Origin: Neodontobutis hainanensis | Lineage: Eukaryota > Chordata > Actinopteri > Gobiiformes > Odontobutidae | Assembly: GCA_024349245.1 (NCBI GenBank) | Contig: JALDNG010000464.1 | Coordinates: 62,001-126,000, forward strand | Direction of reading: 5' to 3' | Length of the DNA: 64,000 bases | Translations under genes and position numbers: made by a program | Shown: positions 13,023-25,112 of the stretch, in pieces | Numbering within the stretch: position 1 is the first letter of the stretch | Layout of the letters: every line of letters starts with the position of its first letter | The notes under the pieces: generated by a model | What the model was told of the DNA's origin: nothing | Database searches by the model: none | The model's input: only the letters and a program-made list of their open reading frames with translations

Positions 13023-13507
13023 GGCCCCAGGAGCCAGCGTGCAAAATTTGGAGAGGCTACAACATTGGTAAGGGGTCAAAAGGTCAACTAAGGGTATGAG
13101 CTATAGCCCCTGACAAGAAAGCTGTCTTTTTGATCATCATTTTTTCCCCCTTTGCTCTAGAGCTCTGTGCTTTGGATATTTGATTCAGGGCTACTCCAGG
13201 AGCCAGGATGAAAAATTTGGGATTCCCAAAAAAAGAGTAAGCGCTAAAGGCCCAAAAAAGAGAGATGTCTTTTGAGTCATCATTTTTCTTCCCTTGACTC
13301 TAGAGCCAGCCGCCTTTGATATGTCGTTCTGGGTGGCCCCTGGAGGCAGCGTTGAAAATTTGGAGAGGCTACGACATTGTTAAGGGGTCAAATAATGTTC
13401 AGGGGTCGGGGTCAATGGTCAGAACTCATTATAGATTGTGTCTTTTGGGGGCCAAAACTTTTTCCCTTTGCTCTAAAGCCAGCAGCCGTTGATATGTCTT
13501 TATTGGT
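13023..13507 (+). repeat. Shortened copy of the 640-bp satellite unit
   Basis: This copy is 485 bp instead of about 640. Monomer 2 runs as far as GGGATTCCC at about 13221-13229 and then jumps directly into AAAAAAGAGTAAGCGC of monomer 3, so roughly 155 bp, about one monomer, is missing. Loss of about one monomer is what unequal exchange between neighbouring monomers would give. Confidence 0.8.
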
Positions 13508-15485
13508 GGCCCCAGGAGCCAGCGTGCAAAATTTGGAGAGGCTACGAAATTGTTAAGGGGTCAAAATGTCAACTAAGGGTACGAGCTTTAGGCCCTAACA
13601 AGAAAGGTAACTTTTTGATCATAATTTTTTTCCCCTTTGCTCTAGAGCTCTGCGCTTCGGATATGTGATTCAGGGCTACTCCAGGAGCCAGGGGGAAAAT
13701 TTGGGGATTCACACATGCCCATTTTGTCAATGTATTCACCCTAGTGGGGGCGCTGGCGGTCACATCCCGAGGTCCGATCAAGAGAAATGTGGTCTCCTTT
13801 TTCTCGACACAATACGTGGAAGCCTGTGGTAAAGTTTGGAGAGGCTACCACATTGTTAAGGGGTCGAAAGGTCAAAAAAGGTATGCGCTAAAGGCCCAAA
13901 AAGGAGAGATGTCTTTTGAGTCATCATTTTTCTTCCCTTGACTCTAGAGCCAGCCACCTTGCATATGTCGTTCTGGGTGGCCCCTGGAGCCAGCGTTTAA
14001 AAATTTGGAGAGGCTACGACATTGTTAAGGAGTTAAATAATGTTCAGGGGTCAATGGTCAGAACCCATTACAGGCTGTGTCTTTTGTGGGCTGAAACTTT
14101 TTGCCTTTGCTCTAAAGCCAGCAGCCTTTGATATGTCAATCTGGGTGGCCCCAGGAGCCAGCATACAAAATTTGGAGGGGCTACGACATTGGTAATGGGA
14201 CAAAATGTCAACTAGGGGTACGAGCTATAGGCCCTGACAAGAAAAGTGTCTTTTTGATCATATTTTTTTTCCCTTTTGCTCTAGAGCTCTGCGCTTCAGA
14301 TATGTGATTCAGGGCTACTCCAGGAACCAGGGGGAAATATTTGGGATTCCCATATGCCCATTTTGTCAATGTATTCACCCTAGTGGGTGCGCTGGCGGTC
14401 ACTTCCCGAGGTCCGATCAAGAGAAATGTAGTCTCCTTTTTCTCGACACAGTATGTGGAAGCGTGTGGTTAAAATTGGAGAGGCTACCACATTGTTAAGG
14501 GGTCAAAAGGTCAAAAAAGGGCATGCGCTAAAGGCCCAAAAAGGAGAGATGTCTTTTGAGTCATCATTTTTCTTCACTTGACTCTAGAGCCAGCCGCCTT
14601 TGATATGTCGTTCTGGGTGGCCCCTGGAGGCAGCGTTGAAAATTTGGAGAGGCTACGACATTGTTAAGGGGTCAAATAATGTTCAGGGGTCGGGGTCAAT
14701 GGTCAGAACTCATTATAGATTGTGTTTTTTGGAGGCTGAAACTTTTTCCCTTTGCTCTAAAGCCAGCAGCCGTTGATATGTCTTTCTAGGTGGCCCCAGG
14801 AGCCAGCGTGCAAAATTTGGAGAGGCTACGGTATTGTTAAGGGGTCAAAATGTCAACTAAGGGTACGAGCTTTAGGCCCTGACAAGAAAGGTAACTTTTT
14901 GATCATAATTTTTTCCCCCTTTGCTCTATAGCTCTGCGCTTCGGATATGTGATTCAGGGCTACTCCAGGAGCCAGGGGGAAAAATTTGGGATTCACACAT
15001 GCCCATTTTGTCAATGTATTCACCCTAGTGGGGGCGCTGGCGGTCACTTCCCGAGGTTCGATCAAGAGAAATGTGGTCTCCTTTTTCTCAACACAGTATG
15101 TGGAAGTGTGTGGTTAAAAATGGAGAGGCTACCACATTGTTAAGAGGTAGAAAGGTCAAAAAAGGGCATGCGCTAAAGGCGCAAAAAGGAAAGATGTCTT
15201 TTGAGGCATCATTTTTCTTCCCTTGACTCTAGAGCCAGCCGCCTTTGATATGTCATTCTGGGTGGCCCCTGGAGGCAGCGTTGAAAATTTGGAGAGGCTA
15301 CGACATTGTTAAGGGGTCAAATAATGTTCAGGGGTCGGGGTCAATGGTCAGAACTCGTTATAGATTGTGTCTTTTGGAGGCTAAAACTTTTTCCCTTTGC
15401 TATAAAGCCAGCAGCCTTTGATATATTGTTCTGGGTGGCCCCAGGAGCCAGCGTGCAAAATGTGGAGAGGCTACGACATTGGTAA

Positions 15486-15627
15486 GTGCCCTTAGTTAAC
15501 CTTTTGACCCCTTACCAATGTCGTAGCCTCTCCACATTGGTAAGTGCCCTTAGTTAACCTTTTGACCCCTTACCAATGTGGAGAGGCTACGACATTGGTA
15601 AGGGGTCAAAAGGTTAACTAAGGGCAC
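15486..15627. repeat. Perfect 55-bp inverted repeat within the satellite
   Basis: Positions 15486-15540 are the exact reverse complement of 15573-15627, with a 32-base spacer. The left arm begins GTGCCCTTAGTTAACC and the right arm ends GGTTAACTAAGGGCAC. The spacer holds a further partial inverted copy beginning at 15544, and the normal forward sequence just upstream (TGTGGAGAGGCTACGACATT, from 15459) can also pair with the left arm. The satellite reads forward, then inverted, inverted again, then forward, as expected from replication template switching. Confidence 0.9.
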
Positions 15628-15944
15628 GAGTTATAGGCCCTGACAAGAAAGGTGTCTTTTTGAACATCATTTTTTCCCCCTTTGCTCTAGAGCTCTGCAC
15701 TTCGGATATGTGATTCAGGGCTACTCCAGGAGCCAGGGTGATAAATTTGGGATTCCCACATGCCCATTTTGTCAATGTATTCACCCTAGTGGGGGTGCTG
15801 GCGGTCACTTCCCGAGGTCCGATCAAGGGAAATGTGGTCTCCTTTTTCTCAACCCAGTACATGGAAGCGTATGGTAAAGGTTGGCGAGGCTACCACATTG
15901 ATAAGGGGTTTAAAAGGTCAAAAAAGGCTATGCGCTAAAGGCCC

Positions 15945-16100
15945 AGACAGACTGTAGTCGAGCATTAGAACAGACTGTAGAAATGCAGTAGTACAGACTG
16001 TAAATGTGCAGAAGAACAGACAGTAGACAATTATTAGAACTGACTGTAGACGTGGTTTAGAACAGACTGGCAATTTGCAGATGAATAGACTGCAGATAAG
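15945..16100 (+). repeat. 23-bp minisatellite (family B), short forward patch
   Basis: About seven units of the 23-bp repeat sit between the 640-bp satellite and the second family A block. They read ACAGACTGTAG in forward sense. The variants include the GACAATTATTAGA and GGCAATTTGCAGATGA types seen in the main arrays. The reverse-complement arrangement (family A, then family B) is found at 60511, at the other side of the window, though the exact breakpoints differ. Confidence 0.9.
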
Positions 16101-19100
16101 GAGACAAGAGGAGGTAACGGGGCAGGGAGACCAGAGGAAGCAGAGGAGGCGGAGAGAGCAGAAAAGGCAGATGCCATAGAGAGACCAAAGGAGGCAGTGG
16201 CCACAGAGAAACTAGAGGAGACAGAGAAGGCAGAGAGACTAGAGGAGGAAGAGGCCAGAGATAGACCAGAGGAGGCACAGGCCACAGAGAGACCAGTGGA
16301 GGCAGAGGCAACAGAGAGACCAGTGGAGGTAGAGGAGATAGAAAGACCAGAGGAGGCAGAGGCCACTGAGAGAACAGAGGAGGCAGAAGACACAGAGAGA
16401 AGAGAGGAGGCAGAGGCCAAAGAGAGACCAGAGGAGGCAGAGGGGGCAGAGAGACCAGAGGAGGCAGAAGAGACAGAGAGACCAGAAGAGGCAGAGGCCA
16501 CAGAAAGACCAGAGGAGGCAGAGAGTCCAGAGGAGGCAGAGGCTACAAAGGGACCAGTGTAGGCAGGGGAGACAGAGAGACCAGAGGAGGCAGAGGCCAC
16601 AGAGAGACCAGAGGAGGCAGAGTTCACAGAGAGACCAGAGGAGGTAAAGGCCACAGAGAGACCAGAGGAGGCATAGGCCACAAAGTGACCAGGGGAGGAA
16701 ACGAGGCAGAGACCAGAGGAGGCAGATGCCACAGAGAGACCAGAGGAGGCAGCGGCCAAAGAGAGACCAGAGGAGGCAGAGGACACAGACAGACCAGAGG
16801 AGGCAGAGGCCACAGAGAGACAAGAGGAGGTAGAGGAGGCAGAGGACACAGACATTCCAGAGGAGGCAGAGGCCACAGAGAGACCATAGGAGGCAGAGGA
16901 GGCAGAGAGACCAGAGGAGGCATAGGCAACACAGAGAGACGAGAGGAAGTAGAGGAGGCAGAGAGGCCAGAGGAGGCAGAGGCAACAGAAAGACCAGAGG
17001 AGGCAGAGAGTCCAGAGGAGGCAAAGGCCACAGAGCGACCAGAGGAGGCAGAGGAGGCAGAGAGACCAGAAAAGGCAGATGCCAGTAAGAGACCAGAGGA
17101 GGCAGCGGCCACAGAGAGACCAGAGAAGGCAAAGGCCACAGAGAGACCAGAGGAGTTAGAGGCCACAGAGAGACCAGAGGAGGCAGAGAGACAGAGAGAC
17201 CAGAGGCCACAGAGAGATCCAGAGAACGCAGAGGCCAAAGACTGACCAGAGGAGGCAGAGGACACAGAGAGACCAGAGGAGGCAGAGGACACGAAGAGAC
17301 CAGAGGAGCCAGAGGCAACAGAGAGACCAGAGGAGATAGAGGAGACAGAGAGTGAGCAGAGGAGCAAAAGGCCACAGAGAGAGCATAGGAGGCAGAGGAG
17401 ACAGAGAGAGCAGAGGAGGCAGAGGCGACAGAAAGACCAGATGAGGCAAAGCAGGCAGAGAGACCAGAAAAGGCAGATGCCAGTAAGAGACCAGAGGAGG
17501 CAGCAGCCACAGAGAGACTAGAGAAGGCAGAGGACACGAAGAGACCAGAGGAGGTAGAGGCAACAGAGAGACCAAAAGAGGCAGAGAAGGCAGAGAGTCT
17601 AGAGGAGACAGAGGGCATAGAGAGACCAGAGGAGGCAGAGGCAACAGAGAGACCAGAGGAGATATAGGAGACAGAGAGAGAAGAGGAGCCAGAGGCCACA
17701 GAGAGAGCAGAGGAGGCATAGAAGACAGCGATACAAGAGGAGGCAGAGGCCACAGAGAGACCAGAGGAGGCAGAGAGACAAGAGAAGGCAGAGGCCACAA
17801 AAGGATCAGAGGAGGCAGAGGCCACAGAGAGACCAGAGGAGGCAGAGAGACTAGAGGAGGTAGAGGAGGCAGAGAGACCAGAGGAGGAAGAGGCCACAGA
17901 GTGACCAAAGGAGGCACAGAGTCCAGTGGAGGCAAAGGCCACAGATAGACCACAGGAGGCAGAGGAGGCCGAGAGACCACAAAAGGCAGATGCCATAGAG
18001 AGACCAGAGGAGGCAGCGGCCAAAAAGAGACCAGAGGAGGCAGATACCACAGAGAGACCAGAGGAGGAAGAGAGACAGAGAGACCAGAGGAGGTACAGAG
18101 ACCAGAGGAGGCAGAGGAGGCAGAGAGAGCAGAGGAGGCAGAGGAGACAGAGAGACCAGAGGAGGCAAAGGCCACATAGAGACGAGAGGAAGTAGAGGAG
18201 GCAGAGAGAACAGAGGAGGCAGAGGCGACAGAGAGACCAGAGGAGGCAGAGGAGGCCGAGAGACCACAAAAGGCAGATGCCATAGAGAGACCAGAGGAGG
18301 CAGCGGCCAAAAAGAGACCAGAGGAGGCAGATACCACAGAGAGACCAGAGGAGATAGAGAGACAGAGAGACCAGAGGAGGCACAGAGACCAGAGGAGGCA
18401 GAGGAGGCAGAGAGAGCAGAGGAGGAAGAGGCCAGAGAGAGAGTAGAGGAGGAAGAGGAGACAGAGAGACCAGAGGAGGCAGAGCCCAGAGAGAGAACAG
18501 AGGAGGCAGAAGCAAGAGAGAGATCAGTGGAGGCAGAGAGACCAGAGGAGGTAGAAGAGGCAGAGAGACCAGAGGAGGCAGAGGCCAAAGAGAGACCAGA
18601 GGATGCAGAGGCCACAGAGAGACCAGAGGAGGCAGAGTTCACAGAGAGACCAGAGGAGGCAGAGGCCGCAGAGAGACCAGAGGAGACAACGGGGCAGGGA
18701 GACCAAAGGAAGCAGAGGACACAGAAAGACGAGAGCAGGCAGAGAGTCCAGAGAAGGCAGAGGCCACAGAGAGACCAGAGCAGGCAGAGGAGGCGGAGAG
18801 AGCAGAAAAGGCTGATGCCATAGAGAGACCAAAGGAGGCAGCGGCCACAGAGAGACAAGAGGAGGCAGAGGAGACAGAGAGACCAGAGGAGGCAGAGGCC
18901 AGAGAGAGACCAGATAAGGCATTGGTCACAGAGTGACCAGTGGAGGCAGAGGCCACAGAGAGACCAGAGGAGGCAGAGGCCACAGAGAGACTAGAGGAGA
19001 CAGAGAAGGCAGAGAGACTAGAAGAGGCAGAGGCCAGAGAGAGACCAGAGGAGGCAGAGGCCACAAAGAGACCAGTGGAGGCAGAGGCCAAAAAGCGACC

Positions 19101-22100
19101 AGTGGAGGCAGAGGAGACATAGAGACCAGAGGAGGCAGAGGCCACAGAGAGAGCAGAGGAGGCAGAGGACACAGATAGACCAGAGGAGGCAGAGGCAACA
19201 GAGAGACCAGAGGAGGCAGAGGAGGTAGAGGACACAGAGAGACAAGAGGAGGCACTGAGTCCAGAGGAGGCAAAGGTCACAGAGAGAGCAGAGGAGGCAG
19301 AGAAGGCCGAGAGACCACAAAAGGCAGAAGCCATAGAGAGAATAGAGGAGGCAGCGGCCATAAAGAGACCAGAGATGGCAGAGAGACCAGAGAAGGCATA
19401 GGCCACAAAGAGACCAGAGGAGGCAGATGTCACAGAGAGACCAGAGGAGGCAGAGAGACAGAGAGACCAGAGGAGGCAGAGAGACCAGAGGAGGCAGAGA
19501 GAGAAGAGGAGGAAGAGGCAGAGGAGACAGAGATACCAGAGGATGCAGAGGCCACAGAGAGACCAGAGGAGGCAGAGTTCACAGAGAGACCAGAGGAGGC
19601 AGAGGCCGCAGAGAGACCAGAGGAGACAACGGGGCAGGGAGACCAAAGGAAGCAGAGGCCACAGAAAGACGAGAGCAGGCAGAGAGTCCAGAGAAGGCAG
19701 AGGCCACAGAGAGACCAGAGCAGGCAGAGGAGGCGGAGAGAGCAGAAAAGGCTGATGCCATAGAGAGACCAAAGGAGGCAGCGGCCACAGAGAGACAAGA
19801 GGAGGCAGAGGAGACAGAGAGACCAGAGGAGGCAGAGGCCAGAGAGAGACCAGATAAGGCATTGGTCACAGAGTGACCAGTGGAGGCAGAGGCCACAGAG
19901 AGACCAGAGGAGGCAGAGGCCACAGAGAGACTAGAGGAGACAGAGAAGGCAGAGAGACTAGAAGAGGCAGAGGCCAGAGAGAGACCAGAGGAGGCAGAGG
20001 CCACAAAGAGACCAGTGGAGGCAGAGGCCAAAAAGCGACCAGTGGAGGCAGAGGAGACATAGAGACCAGAGGAGGCAGAGGCCACAGAGAGAGCAGAGGA
20101 GGCAGAGGACACAGATAGACCAGAGGAGGCAGAGGCAACAGAGGGACCAGAGGAGGCAGAGGAGGTAGAGGACACAGAGAGACAAGAGGAGGCACTGAGT
20201 CCAGAGGAGGCAAAGGTCACAGAGAGAGCAGAGGAAGCAGAGAAGGCCGAGAGACCACAAAAGGCAGAAGCCATAGAGAGAATAGAAGAGGCAGCGGCCA
20301 TAAAGAGACCAGAGGAGGCAGAGAGACCAGAGAAGGCATAGGCCACAAAGAGACCAGAGGAGGCAGATGTCACAGAGAGACCAGAGGAGGCAGAGAGACA
20401 GAGAGACCAGAGGAGGCAGAGAGACCAGAGGAGGCAGAGAGAGAAGAGGAGAAAGAGGCAGAGGAGACAGAGATACCAGAGGATGCAGAGGTTGCAGAGA
20501 GACCAGAGGAGGCAGAGTTCACAGAGAGACCAGAGGAGTTAGAGGAGGAAGAGAGACCAGAGGAGGCAAAGGAGACAGAGAGACCAGAAAAGGCAGATGC
20601 CTCAGAGAGACCAGAGGAGGCAGCGGCCAAGGAGAGACCAGAGGAGGCAGAGGCCAGAGAGAGACCAGAGGAGGCAAAGAGACAGAGAGACCAGAGGAGG
20701 CAGTTAGAGCAGAGGAGGCAGAGAGACCAGAGGAGGCAGAGGCCACAGAGTGACTAGAGGAGGCAGAGGAGACAAAGAGATCAGAGGAGGCAAAGGCCAG
20801 AAAGAGACCAGAGGAGGCAGAGGCAATAGAGAGACCAGTTGAGGCAGAGAGACCAGAATGGACAGAGGAGGCAGAGAGACAAGAGAAGGCAGAGGCCACA
20901 GAGAGACCAGAGGAGGCAGAGGCCACAGAGAGACCAGTGGAGGCAGAGAAGACAGAGAGACCAGAGGAGGCAGAGGCCACAGAGAGAACAGAGGAGGCAG
21001 AGGACACAGAATGACCGGGGGAGGCAGAGGCCAAAGAGAGACCAGAGGATGCAGAGGGGGCAGAGAGACCAGAGGAGGCAGAAGAGACAGAGAGAGCAGA
21101 AGAGGCAGAGGCCACAGAAAGACCAGAGGAGGCAGAGAGTCCAGAGAAGGCAGAGGCTACAGAGAGACCAGTGTAGGAAGGGGAGACAGAGAGACCAGAG
21201 GAGCAAGAGGCCACATAGAGACCAGAGGAGGCAGAGTTCACAGAGAGACCAGAGGAGGCAAAGGCCACAGAGAGACCAGAGGAGGCATAGGCCACAGAGT
21301 GACCAGGGAAGGAAACGAGGCAGAGACCAGAGGAGGCAGAGGCCACCGAGAGATCAGAGCAAGCAAAAAGACAGAGAGACCAGAGGAGGCAGAGAGATGA
21401 GAGGATGCAGAGGAGGCAGAGAGACCAGAAAAGGCAGATGCCACAGAGAGACCAGAGGAGGCAGCGGCCACAGAGAGACCAGAGGAGGCAGAGAGACCAG
21501 AGAAGGCAGAGGCCACAAAGAGACCAAATGCGGCAGAGGCAAAAGAGAGACCAGAGCAGATAGAGGACACAGAGAGTTTAGAGGAGACAGAGAAGGCAGA
21601 GAGACTAGAAGAGGCAGAGGCCAGAGAGAGACTAGAGGAGGCAGAGGCCACAAAGAGAGCAGTGGAGGCAGAGGCCAAAAAGAGACCAGTGGAGGCAGAG
21701 GAGAACGAGAGACCAGAGGAGGAAGAGGCCACAGAGCGAGCAGAGGAGGCAGAGGAGGCAGAGGACACAGGCAGACCAGAGGAGGCAGAGGCCACAGAGA
21801 GACCTTTGGAGGCAGAGGAGGCAGAGAGACTAGAGGAGGCAGAGGAGACAGAGAGACTAGAGGAGGCAGAGGCCAGAGAGAGACCAGAGGAGGCAGAGGC
21901 CACAGAGAGACCAGTGGAGGCAGAGGCAACAGAGAGACCAGTTGAGGCAGAGGAGACAGAGAGACCAGAGGAGGCAGAGGCCACAGAGAGAACAGAGGAG
22001 GCAGAGGACACAGACAGACCAGAGGAGGCAGAGGCCAAAGAGAGACCAGAGGAGGCACAGGAGGCAGAGAGACCAGAGGAGGCAGAAGAGACAGAGAGAC

Positions 22101-22212
22101 CAGAAGAGGCAGAGGCCACAGAAAGACCAGAGGAGGCAGAGAGTCCAGAGGAGGCAGAGGCTACAGAGAGACCAGAGGAGGCAGAGTTTTTAGAGAGACC
22201 AGAGGAGGCAGA
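16101..22212 (+). repeat. 27-bp purine-rich minisatellite (family A), block 2
   Basis: This is the same 9/27-bp purine-rich family as block 1, on the same strand, about 6.1 kb long. It differs by commoner variants such as GTGGAGGCAGAGG, GCAGCGGCC and AGTTCACAG. It contains long spurious open frames on both strands, including one of about 758 codons on the - strand. It ends at GAGGCAGAG and passes directly into TCTACAG of reverse-sense family B, with no intervening sequence. Confidence 0.95.
18600..20479 (+). repeat. 940-bp tandem block duplication inside family A
   Basis: Variants from about 18600 to 19539 recur at 19540-20479 with an offset of 940 bp. These include GGAGACAACGGGGCAGGGAG, GATAAGGCATTGGTCACAG and GAGGTAGAGGACACAG. 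Differences are few, for example GAGGACACAG versus GAGGCCACAG near 18715/19656 and a GAGAGACC to GAGGGACC change near 20143. A partial third start appears near 20478 (GATACCAGAGGATGCAGAGG). It is a recent duplication. Confidence 0.85.
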
Positions 22213-25104
22213 GTCTACAGTATGTTCAGCTGCACCTCTACAGTCTGTTCTAATGCCAGTTTACAGTCTGTACTACAGCTCTACTGCAGTCTATTCTACT
22301 GCACGTCTACAGTCTGTTTTACTGCACATCTACAATCTGTTCTAATTGTCAGTCCGTTCTACTGGATGTTTACATTCTGTTCTAAAGCTCATCTACAGTC
22401 TTTTCTAAAGCCAATCTAGAGTCTGTACTACTGCTGCTCTGAAGTCTGTTCAACTGCACATCTACAGTCTGTTCAACTGCACCTCTACAGTCTGTTTCTA
22501 TTGTACGTCTACAGTCTGTTCTAATGCACGACTATAGTCTCTTTTAATAAACGTCTACAGTCTTTTCTAATGCACATCTACAGTCTATTCTACTGGACGT
22601 CTACAGTCTGTTCTAATAATTGTCTAGAGTCTGTTCTACTGCACGTGTACAGTCTGTTCTAAAGCATAACTACAGTCTTTTCTAATACTAATGTACAGTC
22701 TGTTCTAATGCTCGTGTAAAGTCTCAACTACTGCACCTCTACGATCTATTCTTCTGCGCATCGTCAGTTAGTTCTACTGCACATCTACAGTCTGTTCTAA
22801 TGGACATCTAAAGTCTGTTCTAATGCACGTCGATGGTCTGTTCTAATGCTCGTTCACAGTCTGTTCTAATGCAGGTCTTTAGTCTGTACTACTGCACATC
22901 TACAGTCTGTTCTATTGTACGTCTACAGTCTATTCAACTGCACGTCTACAGTCTGTTCAACTGCATCTCAACAATCTGTTCTAATGCCAGTTTAAAGTCT
23001 GTACCTCTGCTCTACTGCAGTCTGTTCTACTGCACATCTACAGTCTTTTTTACTGCACATCTACAGTCTGTTCTAATGCAAGTCTACAGTCTGTACTACT
23101 GCTCATCTACAGTCTGTTCTACTGCACGTCTACAGTCTGTTCTACTAGACATCTACAGTCTCTACTACTGCGCTTCTAAAGTCTGTTCTAATGCAAGTCT
23201 ATAGTCTGTTTTACTGCTTATCTACGGTCTGTTCTAATGCTCGTCTACAGTCTCTTTACTGCACCTCTACAATCTCTTCTAATGCATGTCTAGAGTGTTT
23301 TCTAGTACTCATATACAGTCTGTTCTAATGTTCATCTACAGTCTGTACTACTGCATCTCTACAGTCTTTTCTTCTGCACATTGTCAGTCTGTTCTACTGG
23401 ACGTTTATAGTCTGTTCTAATGCTTGTCTACAGTCAGTTCTAAAGCCAGTTTACAGTCTGTACTACTGCTCTAATGCAGTCTCTTCTACTGCATGTCTAC
23501 AGTCTTTACTAATGCTCGTCTACAGTCTCTATTACTGCACCTCTACAGTCTGTTCTAAAGCATGTCTAGAGTGTTTTTTTAATACTCATATACAGTCTGT
23601 TCTAATGCTTGTCTACAGTCTGAACTACTGCACCTCTACAGTCTGTTCTAATGCATGTCTACAGTGTTTTATAATACTCCTATACAGTCTGTTCTAATGC
23701 TCATATCCATTCTGTACTACTAAACTTCTACAGTCTTTTCTAATGCTCGTCTACAGTCTGTATTACTGCACCTCTACAGTCTGTTCTAAAGCATGTCTAG
23801 AGTGTTTTTTTTAATACTCATATACAGTCTGTTCTAATGCTCATCTACAGTATGTACTACTACACCTCTAGAGTCTATTCTTTTGCACATTGTCAGTCTG
23901 TTCTAATGGACATTTACAGTCATTTATAATGCTCGTCTACAGTCTGTTCTAAAGTAAATCTAGAGTCTGTACTACTGCTGCTCTGATTTCTGTTCAACTG
24001 CACGTCTGCGGTCTGTTCAACTGCACCTCTACAGTCTATTCTATTGTATGTCTACAGTCTGTTCTAATGCACATCTACAGTCTATTCTAATGGAAGTCTA
24101 CAGTCTGTACTACTGCTCGTTTACAGTCTGTACTACTGCACCTCTACAGTCTTTTCTAATACTCATAATCAGTCAGTTCTAATGGTCGTCTATAGTCTGT
24201 TCAAATACTCGTCCACAGTCTGTTCTAACGTAGTCTGTACTACTGCACATCTAGAGTCTGTTCAATTGCTAGAAAACAGTCTGTTCTAATGCCCAATAAC
24301 AGTCTTTACTACTCCACCTCTACAGTTTGTTCTACTTCTCCTCTACAGTCTGTTCTAATGCACATCTACAGTCTGTTCTAGTAGACGTCTACAGTCTGTT
24401 CGAATAATTGTCTAGATTCTGTTCTACTGCACTTCTACTTTCTGTTCTAATAATTGTCAACATTCTGTACTACTGCACCTCTACAGTTTCTTCTACTGCA
24501 CATCTAAAGTCTGTTCTACTGCATGTCTACAGGCTCTTCTAATGCCAGTTTACAGTCTGTACTACTGCTCTGCTGCAATCTATTCTACTGCACGTCTACA
24601 GTCTTTTTTACTGCACATCTACAATCTGTTCTAATTGTCAGTCTGTTCTATTGGATGTTTACAGTCTCTTCTAATGCTCATCTACAGTCTGTTCTAAAGC
24701 CAATCTAGAGTCTGTACTACCGCTGCTCTGAAGTCTGTTCAACTGCATGTCTACAGTCTGTTTAACTGCACCTATACAGTCTGTTCTATTGTACGTCTAC
24801 AGTCTTTTCTACTGCACGACTTTAGTCTGTTTTTATAAACGTCTACAGTCTTTTCTAATGCACATCTACAGTCTGTTCTACTGGACGTCTACAGTCTGTT
24901 CTAATAATTGTCTAGAGTCTGTTCTACTGCACGTCTACAGTCTATTTTAAAGAATGTCTACAGTCCATTCTAATTCTCATGTACAGTCTGTTCTAATGCT
25001 CGTGTAAAGTCTCAACTACTGCACCTCTACGATCTATTCTTCTGCACATCGTCAGTTAGTTCTAATGCACATCTAAAGTCTTTTCTAATGGACATCTACA
25101 GTCT

Positions 25105-25112
25105 GTTCTAAT
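25105..25112. repeat. Left 8-bp target-site duplication of the hAT MITE
   Basis: GTTCTAAT immediately precedes the element and recurs directly after it at 25584-25591. The sequence is part of the 23-bp unit, so the element inserted into an existing array. The octamer is frequent in the array, but a match abutting both inverted termini still supports a hAT-type insertion. Confidence 0.85.

Larger units (their letters stand above)
12321..15944 (+). repeat. ~640-bp higher-order satellite, about 5.5 copies
   Basis: The landmark GGCCCCAGGAGCCAG occurs at 12385, 13023, 13508, 14148, 14792 and 15438, giving spacings of 638, 485, 640, 644 and 646 bp. Each 640-bp unit contains four diverged monomers of about 160 bp. 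Most carry a version of GGAGAGGCTACGACATTG, then AAGGGGTCAAA, and end in a TTTGCTCTAGAGC or TTGACTCTAGAGCC box followed by GATATGT. Monomer 2 is the most diverged and carries CTAGTGGGGGCGCTGG. This is classic satellite higher-order structure. I see no open frame longer than about 85 codons and no known gene. The family is unrelated in sequence to the 23- and 27-bp minisatellites that flank it. Confidence 0.9.
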
